From the IMG/VR virus record IMGVR_UViG_3300030104_002689, positions 1-52,980 of that record: a stretch of DNA of 52,980 nt, one strand, 5' to 3'. Shown piece after piece: positions 8,032 through 19,200 of this stretch (position 1 is the first letter of the stretch; every line of letters starts with the position of its first letter). A program made the position numbers and the translations under genes. Under the pieces are notes generated by a model. That model was not told the origin of the DNA. It searched no databases and saw nothing but the letters and a program-made list of their open reading frames with translations. The DNA comes from a virus.

Positions 8032-10657
8032 TGGTGGATTAAATAACTACGCAGATGCTCGTGATATAAAAGAAAACGAGCTTGCTGTAGCAACTAATGT
8101 AGATACAGACCAACCTGGTCGTATTATGATAGGCAAACGTACTAAAGATATGTCTGCAAGGACTGGACCTGCGTCTGTTTCTGCTGGAACAGGCTTGTTT
8201 CAATATAACTCTGATTATAATACTAGTAATGCTGGAGTACCGACAGAATATCAATTATTGTATGATAATAACACATTGTATCGCAGAGATGTTAGTTCTA
8301 CTAATTTTACATCTATAGCTTCATTAGGTTCTGGATATAATCCAGTTTATTATGCATTAGATGGAAACATAAGATTAGGTGATGGGAATCTATCTTCTGA
8401 CACTAAATTTGTTGGAGTAACTGATGTTGATAATTTTGCCAATAATCAAGCATTAGCTTTAACTATTGTTAATAGTTATATAGATCCTCCTACAGATGGT
8501 GATTTAACAAAAGACCCTGCTGACCAAACTGCAGCTCCTTCTAGTCAAAGTACAAATTATATTGATATGATTGTACAACAAAAAACAGGAAGCAAAACAG
8601 ATTGGTTTACATTTGATGGTAGTGATAGTTCAGATAAACAACTTACTAGTATAAAAAATGGTGGTATTAGTAGCAATCCAAGTGTTGTCTCAGCTGCTAC
8701 AATAACTGAGTCAAATATAAATTCACATTCGCTTATAGACACAAGCCACACATTAAATGGTTCAACTGTTAATGCGTCTGATGGTGAATACTATCATGTA
8801 AATAAAGAAAACGGAAGTGTTACTTATAGTGAGTGTCAAATATTTTTTGCTTCAGGGCAAGAAACATCTTTTGAAGATAAAAGTATATTTGTTGATTTGT
8901 ATATTCCTTCTGGAACTAAATCTAATTTAAAAACTGAAGCTATTGTTTTTGAAGTTGGCAACAATGAAAGCAATCATTATAGATATAATATTGCTAACTC
9001 ACAAATAACAGAAGATCAATGGCAAACACATGAATTAAAATTTGGTCATCACGATAGCCAAGATGGCAGTCCTAATGCTGTTGGTATTTTATATTTTAAA
9101 GCAACTGCTCAATTTCAAAGCAGTAGCAATACTAATACTGATTGGGGTATTGACGAACTTAAAACTGGTGATATTACAGTAGGTACATGGAATGGTAGAT
9201 ACAGATTTTTTTATAGTTGGATATATGATAAAGTGCAAGAGAGTATACCTTTTAAGTTTAACAATCAAACTACTTTTTTTGAAGTAGAAAATAAAATATT
9301 GCAATTTAGAGCGCATTTAAAATTAAGCAGTAGTCCAGGTGATAATGATAGAATTACTGGAGCTAATGTTTATTTTGTTGAATATGATTTAGATGACAAT
9401 CCATTAGATACAGATAAAAAATTATTAATGGAAATAGATGTAGAAAAAGGAATTAAAAAAGTAGGTGGTGAAACTTTTGAAGCATGGGGTCAAGCAACAG
9501 GTGGCAGTTCTGGATTTGAAGCACCTTACAACAATGCGCATACTAATTATTTACAAATATTTGACCCTAGTGGATTAGAAACATTTTCTACAAAAGCTGG
9601 ATATAGTGAATATGAAAAACTTAAAAAAATAAAATTTGCTACTGCAGTAGCAATGAATAGACGTTCTTATGTTGGTAATGTTAAAATTACAGATTCTAAC
9701 AATAAAGAAACTTTGTATTCTGATAGAATATATAAATCAGAACCAAATATGCCAGATGTATTTACTGAATTAAACTATGTAGATATTGCAATTAATGATG
9801 GTGAAAAAATAACAGCATTAGCAAATCTAGGTGATTTGTTACTGCAATACAAAGAACGCTCTATGTACATCATTAACTGCACACAAGAAATAGAATACCT
9901 AGAAGATACACATGCATTTAGAGGAGTATGGGGGCAAGGAGCAGTATGCACAACTGATGCTGGTATAGTGTGGGTAAATAAACACGGACTATTTTTGTTT
10001 AATGGGAAACAAGTCACTTCTCTTATAGATAACAAAATAGATCCAACGTATTGGGCAAGTAAAATAGGAACAAAACCTCTTGTTGGGTACGAACCAACAA
10101 ATAGGACTATTTTAGTCGTAGGTGACTCTGATAACGCTAGTAATGGTTTTGTTTTTTCATTAGTTGCTAATTCTTTTAATTATATAACTGCTACTGGTGA
10201 TTTAAGTGGAAATTTATTTACAACAGACATGACTAACTTAGTAAGCAGTAATACTGGAGTATTAAGTTGGTATATAGATAATGGTAGTGATGTAAAAGAA
10301 CAAGAATGGGTTACGTCTTTAGGCGATACGCATATTGAAATATTAACAAGAGATCAAGATTTTAAAGACCCTGCAAGACGCAAAATGGTTAAAAACGTTT
10401 ATTTAACGTACAAACTTCCAAGTGGTCAAGCAGTTCCAACTATAAAATTTAGAACAAACGGTGGCACAACTGATTACAGTTTTGATGCTGCTTTATCAGC
10501 TGGTCATAATGATTGGTATACTCAAGTATTAAAACCAGCAACATCAGCACAAGCCAATAATATATATAGCTTTCAAGTACGCATATATGGGTCAACAGGC
10601 AAAGATTTTCAAATTAACGACATCAACGTCGTCTATAGAGATAAAGTGCTTAAATAA
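7997..10657 (+). CDS. Tail nozzle/tubular-like virion protein
   Basis: An 886-residue protein. It opens with INPFDGGLNNYADARDIKENELAVATNVD (residues 7-35, split here only by reading), a pattern typical of large beta-propeller tail proteins of short-tailed phages (the T7 gp12 / P22 gp10 role) and of related 'stabilisation' proteins. The rest is beta-rich with no catalytic motif; a segment near residues 620-680 (VWGQGAVCTTDAGIVWVNKHGLF) looks like propeller blades. It stops on the start of the next tiny gene. The nozzle assignment rests on the N-terminal pattern, the size and its place before fibre and ejection-protein genes. Confidence 0.65.
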   Translation: MPKKSIEINPFDGGLNNYADARDIKENELAVATNVDTDQPGRIMIGKRTKDMSARTGPASVSAGTGLFQYNSDYNTSNAGVPTEYQLLYDNNTLYRRDVSSTNFTSIASLGSGYNPVYYALDGNIRLGDGNLSSDTKFVGVTDVDNFANNQALALTIVNSYIDPPTDGDLTKDPADQTAAPSSQSTNYIDMIVQQKTGSKTDWFTFDGSDSSDKQLTSIKNGGISSNPSVVSAATITESNINSHSLIDTSHTLNGSTVNASDGEYYHVNKENGSVTYSECQIFFASGQETSFEDKSIFVDLYIPSGTKSNLKTEAIVFEVGNNESNHYRYNIANSQITEDQWQTHELKFGHHDSQDGSPNAVGILYFKATAQFQSSSNTNTDWGIDELKTGDITVGTWNGRYRFFYSWIYDKVQESIPFKFNNQTTFFEVENKILQFRAHLKLSSSPGDNDRITGANVYFVEYDLDDNPLDTDKKLLMEIDVEKGIKKVGGETFEAWGQATGGSSGFEAPYNNAHTNYLQIFDPSGLETFSTKAGYSEYEKLKKIKFATAVAMNRRSYVGNVKITDSNNKETLYSDRIYKSEPNMPDVFTELNYVDIAINDGEKITALANLGDLLLQYKERSMYIINCTQEIEYLEDTHAFRGVWGQGAVCTTDAGIVWVNKHGLFLFNGKQVTSLIDNKIDPTYWASKIGTKPLVGYEPTNRTILVVGDSDNASNGFVFSLVANSFNYITATGDLSGNLFTTDMTNLVSSNTGVLSWYIDNGSDVKEQEWVTSLGDTHIEILTRDQDFKDPARRKMVKNVYLTYKLPSGQAVPTIKFRTNGGTTDYSFDAALSAGHNDWYTQVLKPATSAQANNIYSFQVRIYGSTGKDFQINDINVVYRDKVLK

Positions 10658-10767
10658 TGCCAAATAAAGAAGCAAAACAAAGAAAACGTATGCGTAGGCT
10701 AAAGACTAAACAAATTAAAGAACGCAAAGCAAAATTGCGTAGACAAAAAAAAGATGCCAAGCGATAA
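10657..10767 (+). CDS. Tiny Lys/Arg-rich protein
   Basis: A 36-residue frame beginning MPNKEAKQRKRMRRLK and ending QKKDAKR; about half the residues are Lys or Arg. It is coupled by TAATG to the nozzle-like gene and overlaps the next fibre gene by 14 bases. It has the same style as the other tiny basic proteins of the late block. It may instead serve as a leader that couples translation of the fibre gene. Confidence 0.55.
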   Translation: MPNKEAKQRKRMRRLKTKQIKERKAKLRRQKKDAKR

Positions 10768-12940
10768 ACAAACTAGACAACAACGACACCAAACACAGGT
10801 AAAAACGCAATCTGGTAAAGCAATACGAGGAGCGCAAGCTACTGAGTTTGTTAAAGGTTCTGGTTTTCGTAAAACTGAGTTTATTGGAGGTAAAAAGTTT
10901 TTTACACCTATGAGTTCTGACCCTAATGTATCTGGAGCTGGTGGAGATGTTACTAATATAACTGTAACAGGCTCTAGTGGTGGTGCTGGTGGTGATGTTA
11001 AATCTGATGGCACTGTACATTTTACAGCTCCACAAACTGGTGTAGCACCTACTTCTGATTTGCATTTAGCTACAAAAAAATATGTAGATGACGAAGGTGT
11101 GGTAAGTGCTAACTCTATAACTGTTGATAAACTGCAACAAATTAATACTGATACATTTTTAGGTAGAGATACAGCTGGTACTGGTAATGTAGAAGTAATA
11201 ACATTAGGTCAGCTTGAAACAATGCTTAACCTTGGACAATTTATATCTAGTGCTAGTACAAATACTTTAACCGATATGGCTACTTCTAGTCCTTCTGCTG
11301 GTCATTATTTAAGACATAATGGAACTGCTTTTGTTAATACTGCATTTGTAGTTTCAGATATAAGTGGATTACAAGCAAGTCAAATACCAGCATTAGCTAC
11401 AAGCAAAATAACAAGTGGTACGTTTGCAGATGCAAGAATATCTGAAAGCAGTGTAACACAACACTCAGCAGCAGTTAAATCTTCAGCTAGTCTTATGAAT
11501 AATTTCTTTTTTCAAGAAGCTGATACTAGTACTACATCAGTTGAAGAAGACCATAAAGTTAAAATTGTAACTAATAATGGTGGAGCTCATGGAACAGGAA
11601 CGATATCTACTAGTGGAAGTGGTAGTTCAAGTGTACATACTATAACATTAAATACCCCGAATACTGTTTATAGTGCTGGTACAAATGTTAGTTTTAGTGG
11701 CACTCAAATAAACGCAACTAATACAAATCAGCTTACAAGATTTTATATGAGAGATGATGATAATGACGCTGTTTATTTAGCTCATGACCATTATGTAAAA
11801 TTTGCTACTAGTGGAGGCGTAACTACTAATTGGAGTGCTACAGATGCAGCAGGTAGTTCAGGAGACCCTCATATACTTACAATAGCATTTGATCAAAGCA
11901 GTATTACAACCGTAGGTACTATTACTAGTGGAACGTGGAGCGGTAGTGTAATTCCAAGTAGTAAACTTGACGCAGACACAGCACACTTGTCAGGTACACA
12001 AACATTTTCAGGAGCAAAAAGTTTTAATGCAGCATCTACAATGTCTGGATTACAGATTAATGCTGGAAGTGGAAATAATGTAAGTGGTCAAGATGCTAGT
12101 CTTTATGTAAGTGCAACTTCAGATAATGATTGGGGTATATGGGTTAATAAAGCAAGTAATGAATACGGTGTAAAAATAAGTGTTGCAACTGATAGTAGTC
12201 TTGGATTAGCAGTTTACGGAGGAACAACAAAAAAGTTTAGCGTAACAGGAAATGGAGTAGTAGACACAGGAACATGGAATGGTTCATCAATATCTGCTAC
12301 ATATATAGATTCAGCAATACCTCGTCTTTCAAGTACGCAAAGTTTTACAGGTGATAATACATTTACAACTAAAATAAAAGTTGGTACAACAGCTAGTTTT
12401 CCACATACAGATACTGACCTTTTAGTTGGCGGAGTTAATCATAGCAGTTCAAGTGCTATTGCTCAATTTGCAGGTTTTATAAGAGTGCGAGGTCATGCAA
12501 TTATACATGATGGGTCTAGTGCTAATGCTGTAGGTTGGATGTATGGAAATGGTGGTTTACAAACGTATTCAGAAAGTAGTGGTACACAAAATGTATACGC
12601 TGGAGCTGATGTAGTAGCTTATTATTCTTCTGATCCAAGATTGAAAACAAATAAAAAAAGAATTGAAAAACCATTAACTTTATTATCAAAAATTAATGGA
12701 TATACGTTTGATTGGAAAAAATATGCATCAAAATTTGGTTCTCATCTTGTAGGAAAAGACTATGGTGTTATGGCAGATGAAATAGAAGAAGTAATGCCAG
12801 AGCTTGTACATGACAGAGATAATGGATATAAAGGTGTTAAGTATGAAAAGATTGTACCTTTGCTTATCGAATGTATAAAAGAACAGCAAGTACAAATAAA
12901 CCAATTAAAGAAATGGAAGAGTGATAAAAAATGGATATAA
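10754..12940 (+). CDS. Tail fibre with two shaft repeats and S74 domain
   Basis: A 728-residue protein. The first ~40 residues are basic. Further on, about residue 95 (FTAPQTGVAPTSDLHLATKKYVDDE) it has a pattern common in phage fibres. Two 39-residue modules lie at 11909-12025 and 12248-12364. The C-terminus from about residue 625 (SSDPRLKTNKKRI, then GVMADEIEEVMPELV and a coiled coil) is an S74 intramolecular chaperone domain. It overlaps the next gene by ten bases. A trimeric fibre or spike is confident. Confidence 0.85.
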   Translation: MPSDKQTRQQRHQTQVKTQSGKAIRGAQATEFVKGSGFRKTEFIGGKKFFTPMSSDPNVSGAGGDVTNITVTGSSGGAGGDVKSDGTVHFTAPQTGVAPTSDLHLATKKYVDDEGVVSANSITVDKLQQINTDTFLGRDTAGTGNVEVITLGQLETMLNLGQFISSASTNTLTDMATSSPSAGHYLRHNGTAFVNTAFVVSDISGLQASQIPALATSKITSGTFADARISESSVTQHSAAVKSSASLMNNFFFQEADTSTTSVEEDHKVKIVTNNGGAHGTGTISTSGSGSSSVHTITLNTPNTVYSAGTNVSFSGTQINATNTNQLTRFYMRDDDNDAVYLAHDHYVKFATSGGVTTNWSATDAAGSSGDPHILTIAFDQSSITTVGTITSGTWSGSVIPSSKLDADTAHLSGTQTFSGAKSFNAASTMSGLQINAGSGNNVSGQDASLYVSATSDNDWGIWVNKASNEYGVKISVATDSSLGLAVYGGTTKKFSVTGNGVVDTGTWNGSSISATYIDSAIPRLSSTQSFTGDNTFTTKIKVGTTASFPHTDTDLLVGGVNHSSSSAIAQFAGFIRVRGHAIIHDGSSANAVGWMYGNGGLQTYSESSGTQNVYAGADVVAYYSSDPRLKTNKKRIEKPLTLLSKINGYTFDWKKYASKFGSHLVGKDYGVMADEIEEVMPELVHDRDNGYKGVKYEKIVPLLIECIKEQQVQINQLKKWKSDKKWI
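11909..12025 (+). repeat. 39-residue fibre module, copy 2
   Basis: This copy has 39 codons with the core LDADTAHLSGTQTFSG identical to copy 1 at 3618-3734, although synonymous bases differ. The Trp of the TG-x-W motif is at 11936-11938. Confidence 0.8.
12248..12364 (+). repeat. 39-residue fibre module, diverged copy 3
   Basis: Same length and spacing as the other copies, with the core diverged to IDSAIPRLSSTQSFTG. The Trp at 12275-12277 aligns with those of the other two copies. It lies 222 bases after copy 2 in the same gene. Confidence 0.7.
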
Positions 12941-13185
12941 TTAAAAATTACAAAGCTATGAAAACTGCTAGTAAAATAGCTATTGCTACAGATGACAATT
13001 CTGGAATTAAGGTAACTAAAAAACAATTTAATTCTGATACTGGAGAAGCTTTAGATGACAAAGTAGAGTATCTTAATTTAGAATTTGTTACTAATAGAAT
13101 AAGTGCTATAGATACGATGACTACAGAATTAGCTGCAGAAAAAGCAGATTTAGAACAATTTAAAACAGATGCAGAGGCTCTTTAA
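12931..13185 (+). CDS. Small virion-region protein, unknown
   Basis: An 84-residue protein of mixed charge with a short C-terminal helix (TELAAEKADLEQFKTDAEAL) likely to be a coiled coil. The ATG lies inside the end of the S74 fibre gene and the stop overlaps the next ATG. Position suggests a fibre-assembly or attachment factor. No family recognised. Confidence 0.65.
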   Translation: MDIIKNYKAMKTASKIAIATDDNSGIKVTKKQFNSDTGEALDDKVEYLNLEFVTNRISAIDTMTTELAAEKADLEQFKTDAEAL

Positions 13186-13436
13186 TGGCATTACCTAGTT
13201 CAGGTCAAATATCTATTAAACAGATATATAATGAAGCAGTGGGTACTGGTGGTCAAGGTAATACGCCAAGTAACGTACATATAACAGCAGGTTTAACAAA
13301 AGTAAGTAACTTAGTTACCTCTATTCTTACAGGATATGGTGGTATAACTAGTCCAGCTGCAGATACAGAAAATTTAAACAGTTCAACACCACATGCTTTG
13401 TCAGAGTTTTATGGTGTAGATTATGATGGAGTATAA
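13185..13436 (+). CDS. Small structural protein (SSGQIS...LSEFYG type)
   Basis: An 83-residue protein. Its start, MALPSSGQISIKQIYNE, and its end, PHALSEFYGVDYDGV, match a short appendage-protein pattern seen in many phages, where the C-terminal 'SEFYG' element is conserved. The middle is Gly/Thr-rich. TAATG couples it to the previous gene. It is probably a minor tail or fibre-associated protein. Confidence 0.65.
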   Translation: MALPSSGQISIKQIYNEAVGTGGQGNTPSNVHITAGLTKVSNLVTSILTGYGGITSPAADTENLNSSTPHALSEFYGVDYDGV

Positions 13437-13454
13437 TTTAAACAGGACAATATT

Positions 13455-13886
13455 ATGGCATATAAATCAAGAAATTTAAATATAACAAGAAACAGAGCAA
13501 GTGCTGCAAATACAAGTGCTTTAACAGATTTAAATGATGCATTATCAGGAATGAATGAATTTAAATCAGGTGTACAAGATTTGTTAAAAATAAAAAAACG
13601 AACTGATAAAGATAAACAAAGCATACAAAAATTAGTTACATTACAACAGTTTAAAAATTTTTCTGAAGATATGTCAATGAAAGAATATGAACAATATAAA
13701 ACTAATTTTATGGATATGGTAGAAAAAGATAAGATAGAAGACTATACGTTTCCTGATTTTGAAGATTTTTACAAACAAAGAACTTTAGCTACAATAAAAG
13801 GAGATACTTATAGTCCTTCTGATTTAAAAGTAAGCTATGACAATTTAAATATTGAAAAAATGAATAGAATTATGAGGATGAAATAA
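13455..13886 (+). CDS. Small virion-block protein, helical
   Basis: A 143-residue protein, mostly charged helix, with repeated Lys/Asp segments (LLKIKKRTDKDKQSIQKL, MVEKDKIEDYTFPDFEDFYK). There is no membrane segment. An 18-base gap separates it from the previous gene and TAATG couples it to the next. As the first of four genes leading to the large virion proteins, it may be a small internal or ejection protein. No family recognised. Confidence 0.6.
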   Translation: MAYKSRNLNITRNRASAANTSALTDLNDALSGMNEFKSGVQDLLKIKKRTDKDKQSIQKLVTLQQFKNFSEDMSMKEYEQYKTNFMDMVEKDKIEDYTFPDFEDFYKQRTLATIKGDTYSPSDLKVSYDNLNIEKMNRIMRMK

Positions 13887-14980
13887 TGCATAGACCAGGA
13901 CATAAATACGGATTAGATGCTTTTTTAGAACAAGATATGTCAAAATTTGATACTGATTTTGGTATGACTACTGATACTACATCATACTCTATGCCTTCAC
14001 AGCCAACTATAACTCCTGTTCAATCTATAGGAGGAACTAATCAACCTATGGGTAATGGTATAGATCCAAGAGGAAACGCACAGGCACAAGCAGTTACAAA
14101 CTTAACTACACCACCACCTGACCCTACATCTGCAATAAACATGAGTGAAATGTATCCAGATGCTCCTAGACCTACAGTAACTGGTGGAATACAAAATACA
14201 GAACAAGCATATAATATGACAGTATCTCCAACAGAACAAGCCTATCAGGCTAGTCTTGAAAATCCTAAAATGGCATTATCTAGGTTAGATAAAGAATATT
14301 TTGCAGCTAATCCAGAAATGGCTTCAGCAGATGCAGTGGCTTCAGCAGGTGCAGATGCTTCAGTAAAAGCAGGAGGGAAAATTTCTGCAGGTACAATAGC
14401 ACAAGGTTTATCTATTGGTCGTGACCTTATAGGTGGTATACAAGAAATAGGGCAAAGAAGACAAAATGTTAAATCTTTAGACAAAACAATAAGCTCATTA
14501 ACATCTATGTTAGGAAGTTTAACAGAAAAAAGAGCTAGTGGAATAGAAGCTATGGATGACCAATATCAAGAAGGCGTAAGGCGTATGGATGCTAGGTCTT
14601 CATTGTCTTTAGGTCAAAGACTTGGTAAAGCTAGAAACAGAAGGGGCAATATAATTTCAGGTAGTCAAGATAGAATGATAGGAAAAGAAATTGATCGTGC
14701 AACTACAGTTAGAGATATAAACGTTGCAAATTTAACTGATAAAGTAGAAGCACAAAAAAGTGTGTTTAGAGAACAATTGGCAAGTCAAAGAGAAAAAGCT
14801 AATGCACAATTAGAAGCTGCAATGGCACAAAAGAAAAAAGAAGAATTAGCAGCTGGACCACTAGGTGTAGCAAATGTTATAGCTGATGTTGGTATAGGCG
14901 TACTAACATTAGGTAATCCAATTTTAGGAACTGCTCTTAAAATGGGCAAAGATGCCTTAACAGATCCATATTTATCATAA
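13886..14980 (+). CDS. Probable internal virion (ejection) protein
   Basis: A 364-residue protein. Residues 30-130 are Pro/Thr/Gln-rich and likely disordered. An Ala/Gly-rich patch follows (DAVASAGADASVKAGGKISAG, about 145-165). A long helix then spans about 200-320 (REQLASQREKANAQLEAAMAQKKKEE), and a hydrophobic C-terminus ends it (GVANVIADVGIGVLTLGNPILGTALKMG). This layout resembles the smaller ejection proteins of short-tailed phages. Assignment is from architecture and position only. Confidence 0.55.
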   Translation: MHRPGHKYGLDAFLEQDMSKFDTDFGMTTDTTSYSMPSQPTITPVQSIGGTNQPMGNGIDPRGNAQAQAVTNLTTPPPDPTSAINMSEMYPDAPRPTVTGGIQNTEQAYNMTVSPTEQAYQASLENPKMALSRLDKEYFAANPEMASADAVASAGADASVKAGGKISAGTIAQGLSIGRDLIGGIQEIGQRRQNVKSLDKTISSLTSMLGSLTEKRASGIEAMDDQYQEGVRRMDARSSLSLGQRLGKARNRRGNIISGSQDRMIGKEIDRATTVRDINVANLTDKVEAQKSVFREQLASQREKANAQLEAAMAQKKKEELAAGPLGVANVIADVGIGVLTLGNPILGTALKMGKDALTDPYLS

Positions 14981-14989
14981 GGAAGAACT

Positions 14990-16273
14990 ATGTCGGAATT
15001 AAATATATTAATAAATCAAATGAAGCTAGACAATCAAAGAAGGCGTCTAGACCAACAGCAAGAACAATTTGAAACTGTGCAATCAAATAAAATGCTTAAT
15101 ACGTTAATACAAAGTAATGTAAGAAGTATTAATGAAATATCTACAGGAATTAACGATGAAAATGATATTGAAGTATTAAATAATGCAATTAACACTATGG
15201 AGCAAACTAAAACTGGCATAGACATAAATGATGAATTTGTTGATGCTAATATATTGAATGTACAAAATAGAATTAACGACATAGAAACTAAAGGAAAAAT
15301 TTTAACTCAATTAAATGATTTAAAAGGTAGGATAGGAAATGAGTCAACTACAGGTGCAAACAAAATTTTAGATGATTTAGGAATGACGTATAGTAGAATC
15401 TCTGATAGTTTAAATGAAGAAAATAAAACTTTAGTTAGAAATCAAATAAATAACACAAGAAATCAATTAGAGGTTCAAGGTTATTTAAATGTAATTGACC
15501 AAGACACAGAAAAAGAAGGTATGCAATTTAAGGACAAAACTACGCAAAAACTTTATAATGAAGTAGTAGATCCATATGTAAAAGTAGCTAGTGTAACAGA
15601 TGATTATGTTACAGCTTTAGCTAGTTTAAGGTCTTTCTTCCCAGCATTAGCACAACAAAAAGAAGATATGTTAAAAGCATATGCAGAGGGGAAAGAAGAT
15701 GCGTTAGAAGCACAAGAAGCAAAAGCAATAGAAGCTAGAAAGAAAACATTAATGGGTTACAAAGCTCAAATGAATGAAGTAGACAGCGTTCTTAGAGGTA
15801 ATATGAATCCTATATTTAGTGGAACAAGTGGCATGGGCAAAATTACATATAATGAATTAGCAGCAAATATGCCTCAGTTTAAAGACTTTGCTTTTGGAAC
15901 TGATGATAGTGATTTAAATGTAGTAGCATACGCTCCTACTTTAAATAGAATTGCTTATAGTTTAGCTCTTATTTCTGAAGGTGAAGAAGCTGAAAAAATA
16001 AGAGATATGGGTCAAGACAGAGCTAACGTTGACCCATTAGTAATGGAAGATCGTGTAAAAACAATGATTGTTCGAAACACTAAAGAAACTAATGGCAAAC
16101 AACGTTACGGAAAATATAATCGTTCAGGGAATAGAACTGACAACACACCATTTGTTATGATAAAATTATATAACGATATATTTAATGAATATCAAAATGT
16201 TGTTAACGAAACACAAAACGAAGGAACACAACCTGTATCTAAAAAAGGAAGATTGACAGGAGGGTTTAAATAA
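14990..16273 (+). CDS. Probable internal virion protein, helical
   Basis: A 427-residue protein. The first 50 residues are a Gln/Arg-rich coiled coil (MKLDNQRRRLDQQQEQFETVQ). The middle is helical with a Lys/Glu-rich stretch around 215-250. No hydrophobic segments or catalytic motifs are visible. A clear ribosome site (GGAAG, six bases before ATG) precedes it. It lies directly before the 2237-residue protein and is likely part of the same ejection assembly. Confidence 0.55.
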   Translation: MSELNILINQMKLDNQRRRLDQQQEQFETVQSNKMLNTLIQSNVRSINEISTGINDENDIEVLNNAINTMEQTKTGIDINDEFVDANILNVQNRINDIETKGKILTQLNDLKGRIGNESTTGANKILDDLGMTYSRISDSLNEENKTLVRNQINNTRNQLEVQGYLNVIDQDTEKEGMQFKDKTTQKLYNEVVDPYVKVASVTDDYVTALASLRSFFPALAQQKEDMLKAYAEGKEDALEAQEAKAIEARKKTLMGYKAQMNEVDSVLRGNMNPIFSGTSGMGKITYNELAANMPQFKDFAFGTDDSDLNVVAYAPTLNRIAYSLALISEGEEAEKIRDMGQDRANVDPLVMEDRVKTMIVRNTKETNGKQRYGKYNRSGNRTDNTPFVMIKLYNDIFNEYQNVVNETQNEGTQPVSKKGRLTGGFK

Positions 16274-16275
16274 TA

Positions 16276-19200
16276 ATGTCAGACAGAATACCTAAAAATT
16301 ATATAGATCCAATTAGTGGCGTACCTCTTGGTCAAATTATGGATGATAGCGAAGGTTTCGCTCAAGTAATATTTGACCCTAATAGATTAAATGGAGATGT
16401 AAAAATATACGAAGGCATCCTTAATCAATTTGACAAAGATTATAAAGAGGTTATGAAGATGGATATACAGCGTACAGATAAACCTGTGCGTAAAACATAT
16501 AATTTAGATACAGATGATAGGTTTAATAATAATTATAATCATATAAAAAAAGTAACAGGACAAGTAGCACGAGAAAAAAACTTTGGTGTCAATACTCCTA
16601 AAAATCAAATGGAAAGATTTACATCAGAATGGGCAAGTGAAATAGGTGGTTTAATGAATTACCTAGAAGGTTATTTGCCAGATAAAAAAACAATAGAAGG
16701 TAAAGAATTACATAAAAGATATAACGCATTATTAGATGATGTTTTTGAAAATTTTTATGTACCAGCTATAGAAAAACAAGCTGAGATACTTGAAACAAAA
16801 CATTCTATTGATTCTAAAGGTGATTGGTGGAATAAAACTATAGGCTCTGCAACACAAACACTTGGTACTGGTTTACAGGTTAAATCAAGTGATATTGCAA
16901 AAGTTGCAACAGGAGCTATGAACATGCTTGACCCTACATCTCCAGTAAGGATGGGTAGTGGTAAATGGAGTCGTTATGCAGAAGACTTAGCTCAAGAAAT
17001 ATATGATGCAGGAGATAGTATAGCTGGTTGGGGTGGAAGAAAAATGGAAGGGGCTAAAGAACCTACTGGTGTTTATGCAGAATCTTTTGTAGATAGAATA
17101 GGTAAAGATGGTGTAAAGACTTTTTTAGATGCTAGTTACGTTGGATATAAAGTAGGAGAAAATTTAGGTAGTCAAATGTTTACTACAGCTCCAACATTAG
17201 CTTTACAAACTGCAGCACAATTAAATCCATATGTTAGAGGTATGGGTCTGTTTGCAAGAACAGGAATGGGGCTGTTAGCATCAACACCAGCACTTGCAGT
17301 TGGTAACGTTATGGAAACAGGCGATGCTTATCAATCAGCAAGATCACATTTATTAAATCTAAGACGACGAGCTAAAGGTGAGTTGTCATCTATTAGTTCT
17401 AAAGATGCTGATGCTATGCAAGAATTTAATGATATGTATTCTGTTTATTTAAATGAAGCTGTAACTAAAACAGTAGATAAGTTAGATGACGATGATATAC
17501 ATATGATTTCTAAAGAAATAGCAGATGCTTATGGTTATCTTAGTACAGGTATAGAAGCATTAGGCAATTTGCCACAAGCTGGTATATTGGCAAGAGGAGT
17601 AGCAAATAATCTTGGTATAGAATTAGGGAAGAAAGAAACTAAAAAAGAATTAACTAAATACGTTACTGATAGTTTATACAAACGTATTATGAAAAACAAA
17701 GTAAGCAATGTAGCAGCTAGTGGTGTAAGCGCATATGTCCAAGAAGGCTTAACTGAAGGATTGCAACAATTTACACAAGAAAATATTCTATCTAGAAGAT
17801 TGCCAATGAAAGATGTAGAGATAGACCAAGTGTGGAATGCTGCAATAGCTGGAGGATTTAGTGGAGCTTCTATAAGCACAGGAGTGCAATCAACATTTGC
17901 TCTTGGTGCTAAAATAGGAGAATATAGAGATAATAGAGCTTACGAACAACTTGATGAAGAATATCAATTTATAAAACAAGAAGCAAGAGATAAGACTAGT
18001 TATGACGATACTATAAGATTGTATGGAGCTATGGGTGTAGGATATAAAGACATTGGTGAATTTATATCTAGTAGATACAATGAGGATGAACAAAAAAGCA
18101 TTAGGTTAAAAGTTAAAGAACGTTATTTAAATATGCGTTCTGATATAGAAAACCTTAGAAACAATCCTCAAGGTTTAATAAGTCTTATAAAAAATAACAA
18201 AGAAGAAATTGGTAGTGTTGTTGATTTAAACGAACCTTTTTTACAGGCTTTAGGTTTGCAACCATCACAAATAGCTGATGTACTTGGTGTAAAAATATCT
18301 GACCTTAATCAACAAAAAGGTTTTAATTACGAAAATGTACAAAAAGAAAGACAGCAGTCTTTAGATGAAAGCTCTACAGATTTTACACAACCACCTCAAA
18401 GAGTAGATGGTTCTCAAGCAGATGACCCTACAGTTGGTGGACCCGACCCAACAATAATGGGAGATCCAACGGTAGATTTTGACCCAACAGTGTTTCAAGA
18501 AAAACAAGTTGAAAGATTGCAATCTGAAATAGAATCTTTAAAACGAGGCTCACAAAATACACATTTATCTCCAGAAGAACGAACAGTTCAAATAGAGGCT
18601 TTAGAAAATGAGATAGATAAATTGCAAATAGGAATCATTCCTACTAACGCTCTAACTAAATCTCCATCAGAAATGACTGTAGCTGAATTAAAAGACCTTG
18701 CTAAAGAACAAGGCAAAACTGGTTATTCAAGATTTAGTAAGAAACAACTTGTAGAGCTGGTAAGTGAAGAAACACAAGATGAGCCAGTAGTTAAACAAAG
18801 TACATCGCAAAACGCTATTAATACAGCTGCTAATTTTGCAGCTATGATGGGTTCAGAAGGCATGGGTGCATTTAATATATCAGATAGTTATGATGCGTTA
18901 GAGTTACAAGATTTAGAAGAATTAAATCCAGGTTTTGTTAAACAGCATGCTGAGAAAAAAGGTTTAATAACTGAAAATAAATCAACAAGTGAATTAATTG
19001 AAGAAATAGTTGAAAAGTTTCCTAAACAAATGAATATGGGAATGCCATTAACAGTTAGTCAAAAAGCTAAATGGAATAGAGAATTTAACAAAGCTTGGAT
19101 AACAGCATTAGATAATGTAGAAAATGTAGAAAGAATGGAAGGATTCTTTAGAATGTGGGTAGAAACTAAAGTAGGTCCATTGCTACCTGAACCATTACAA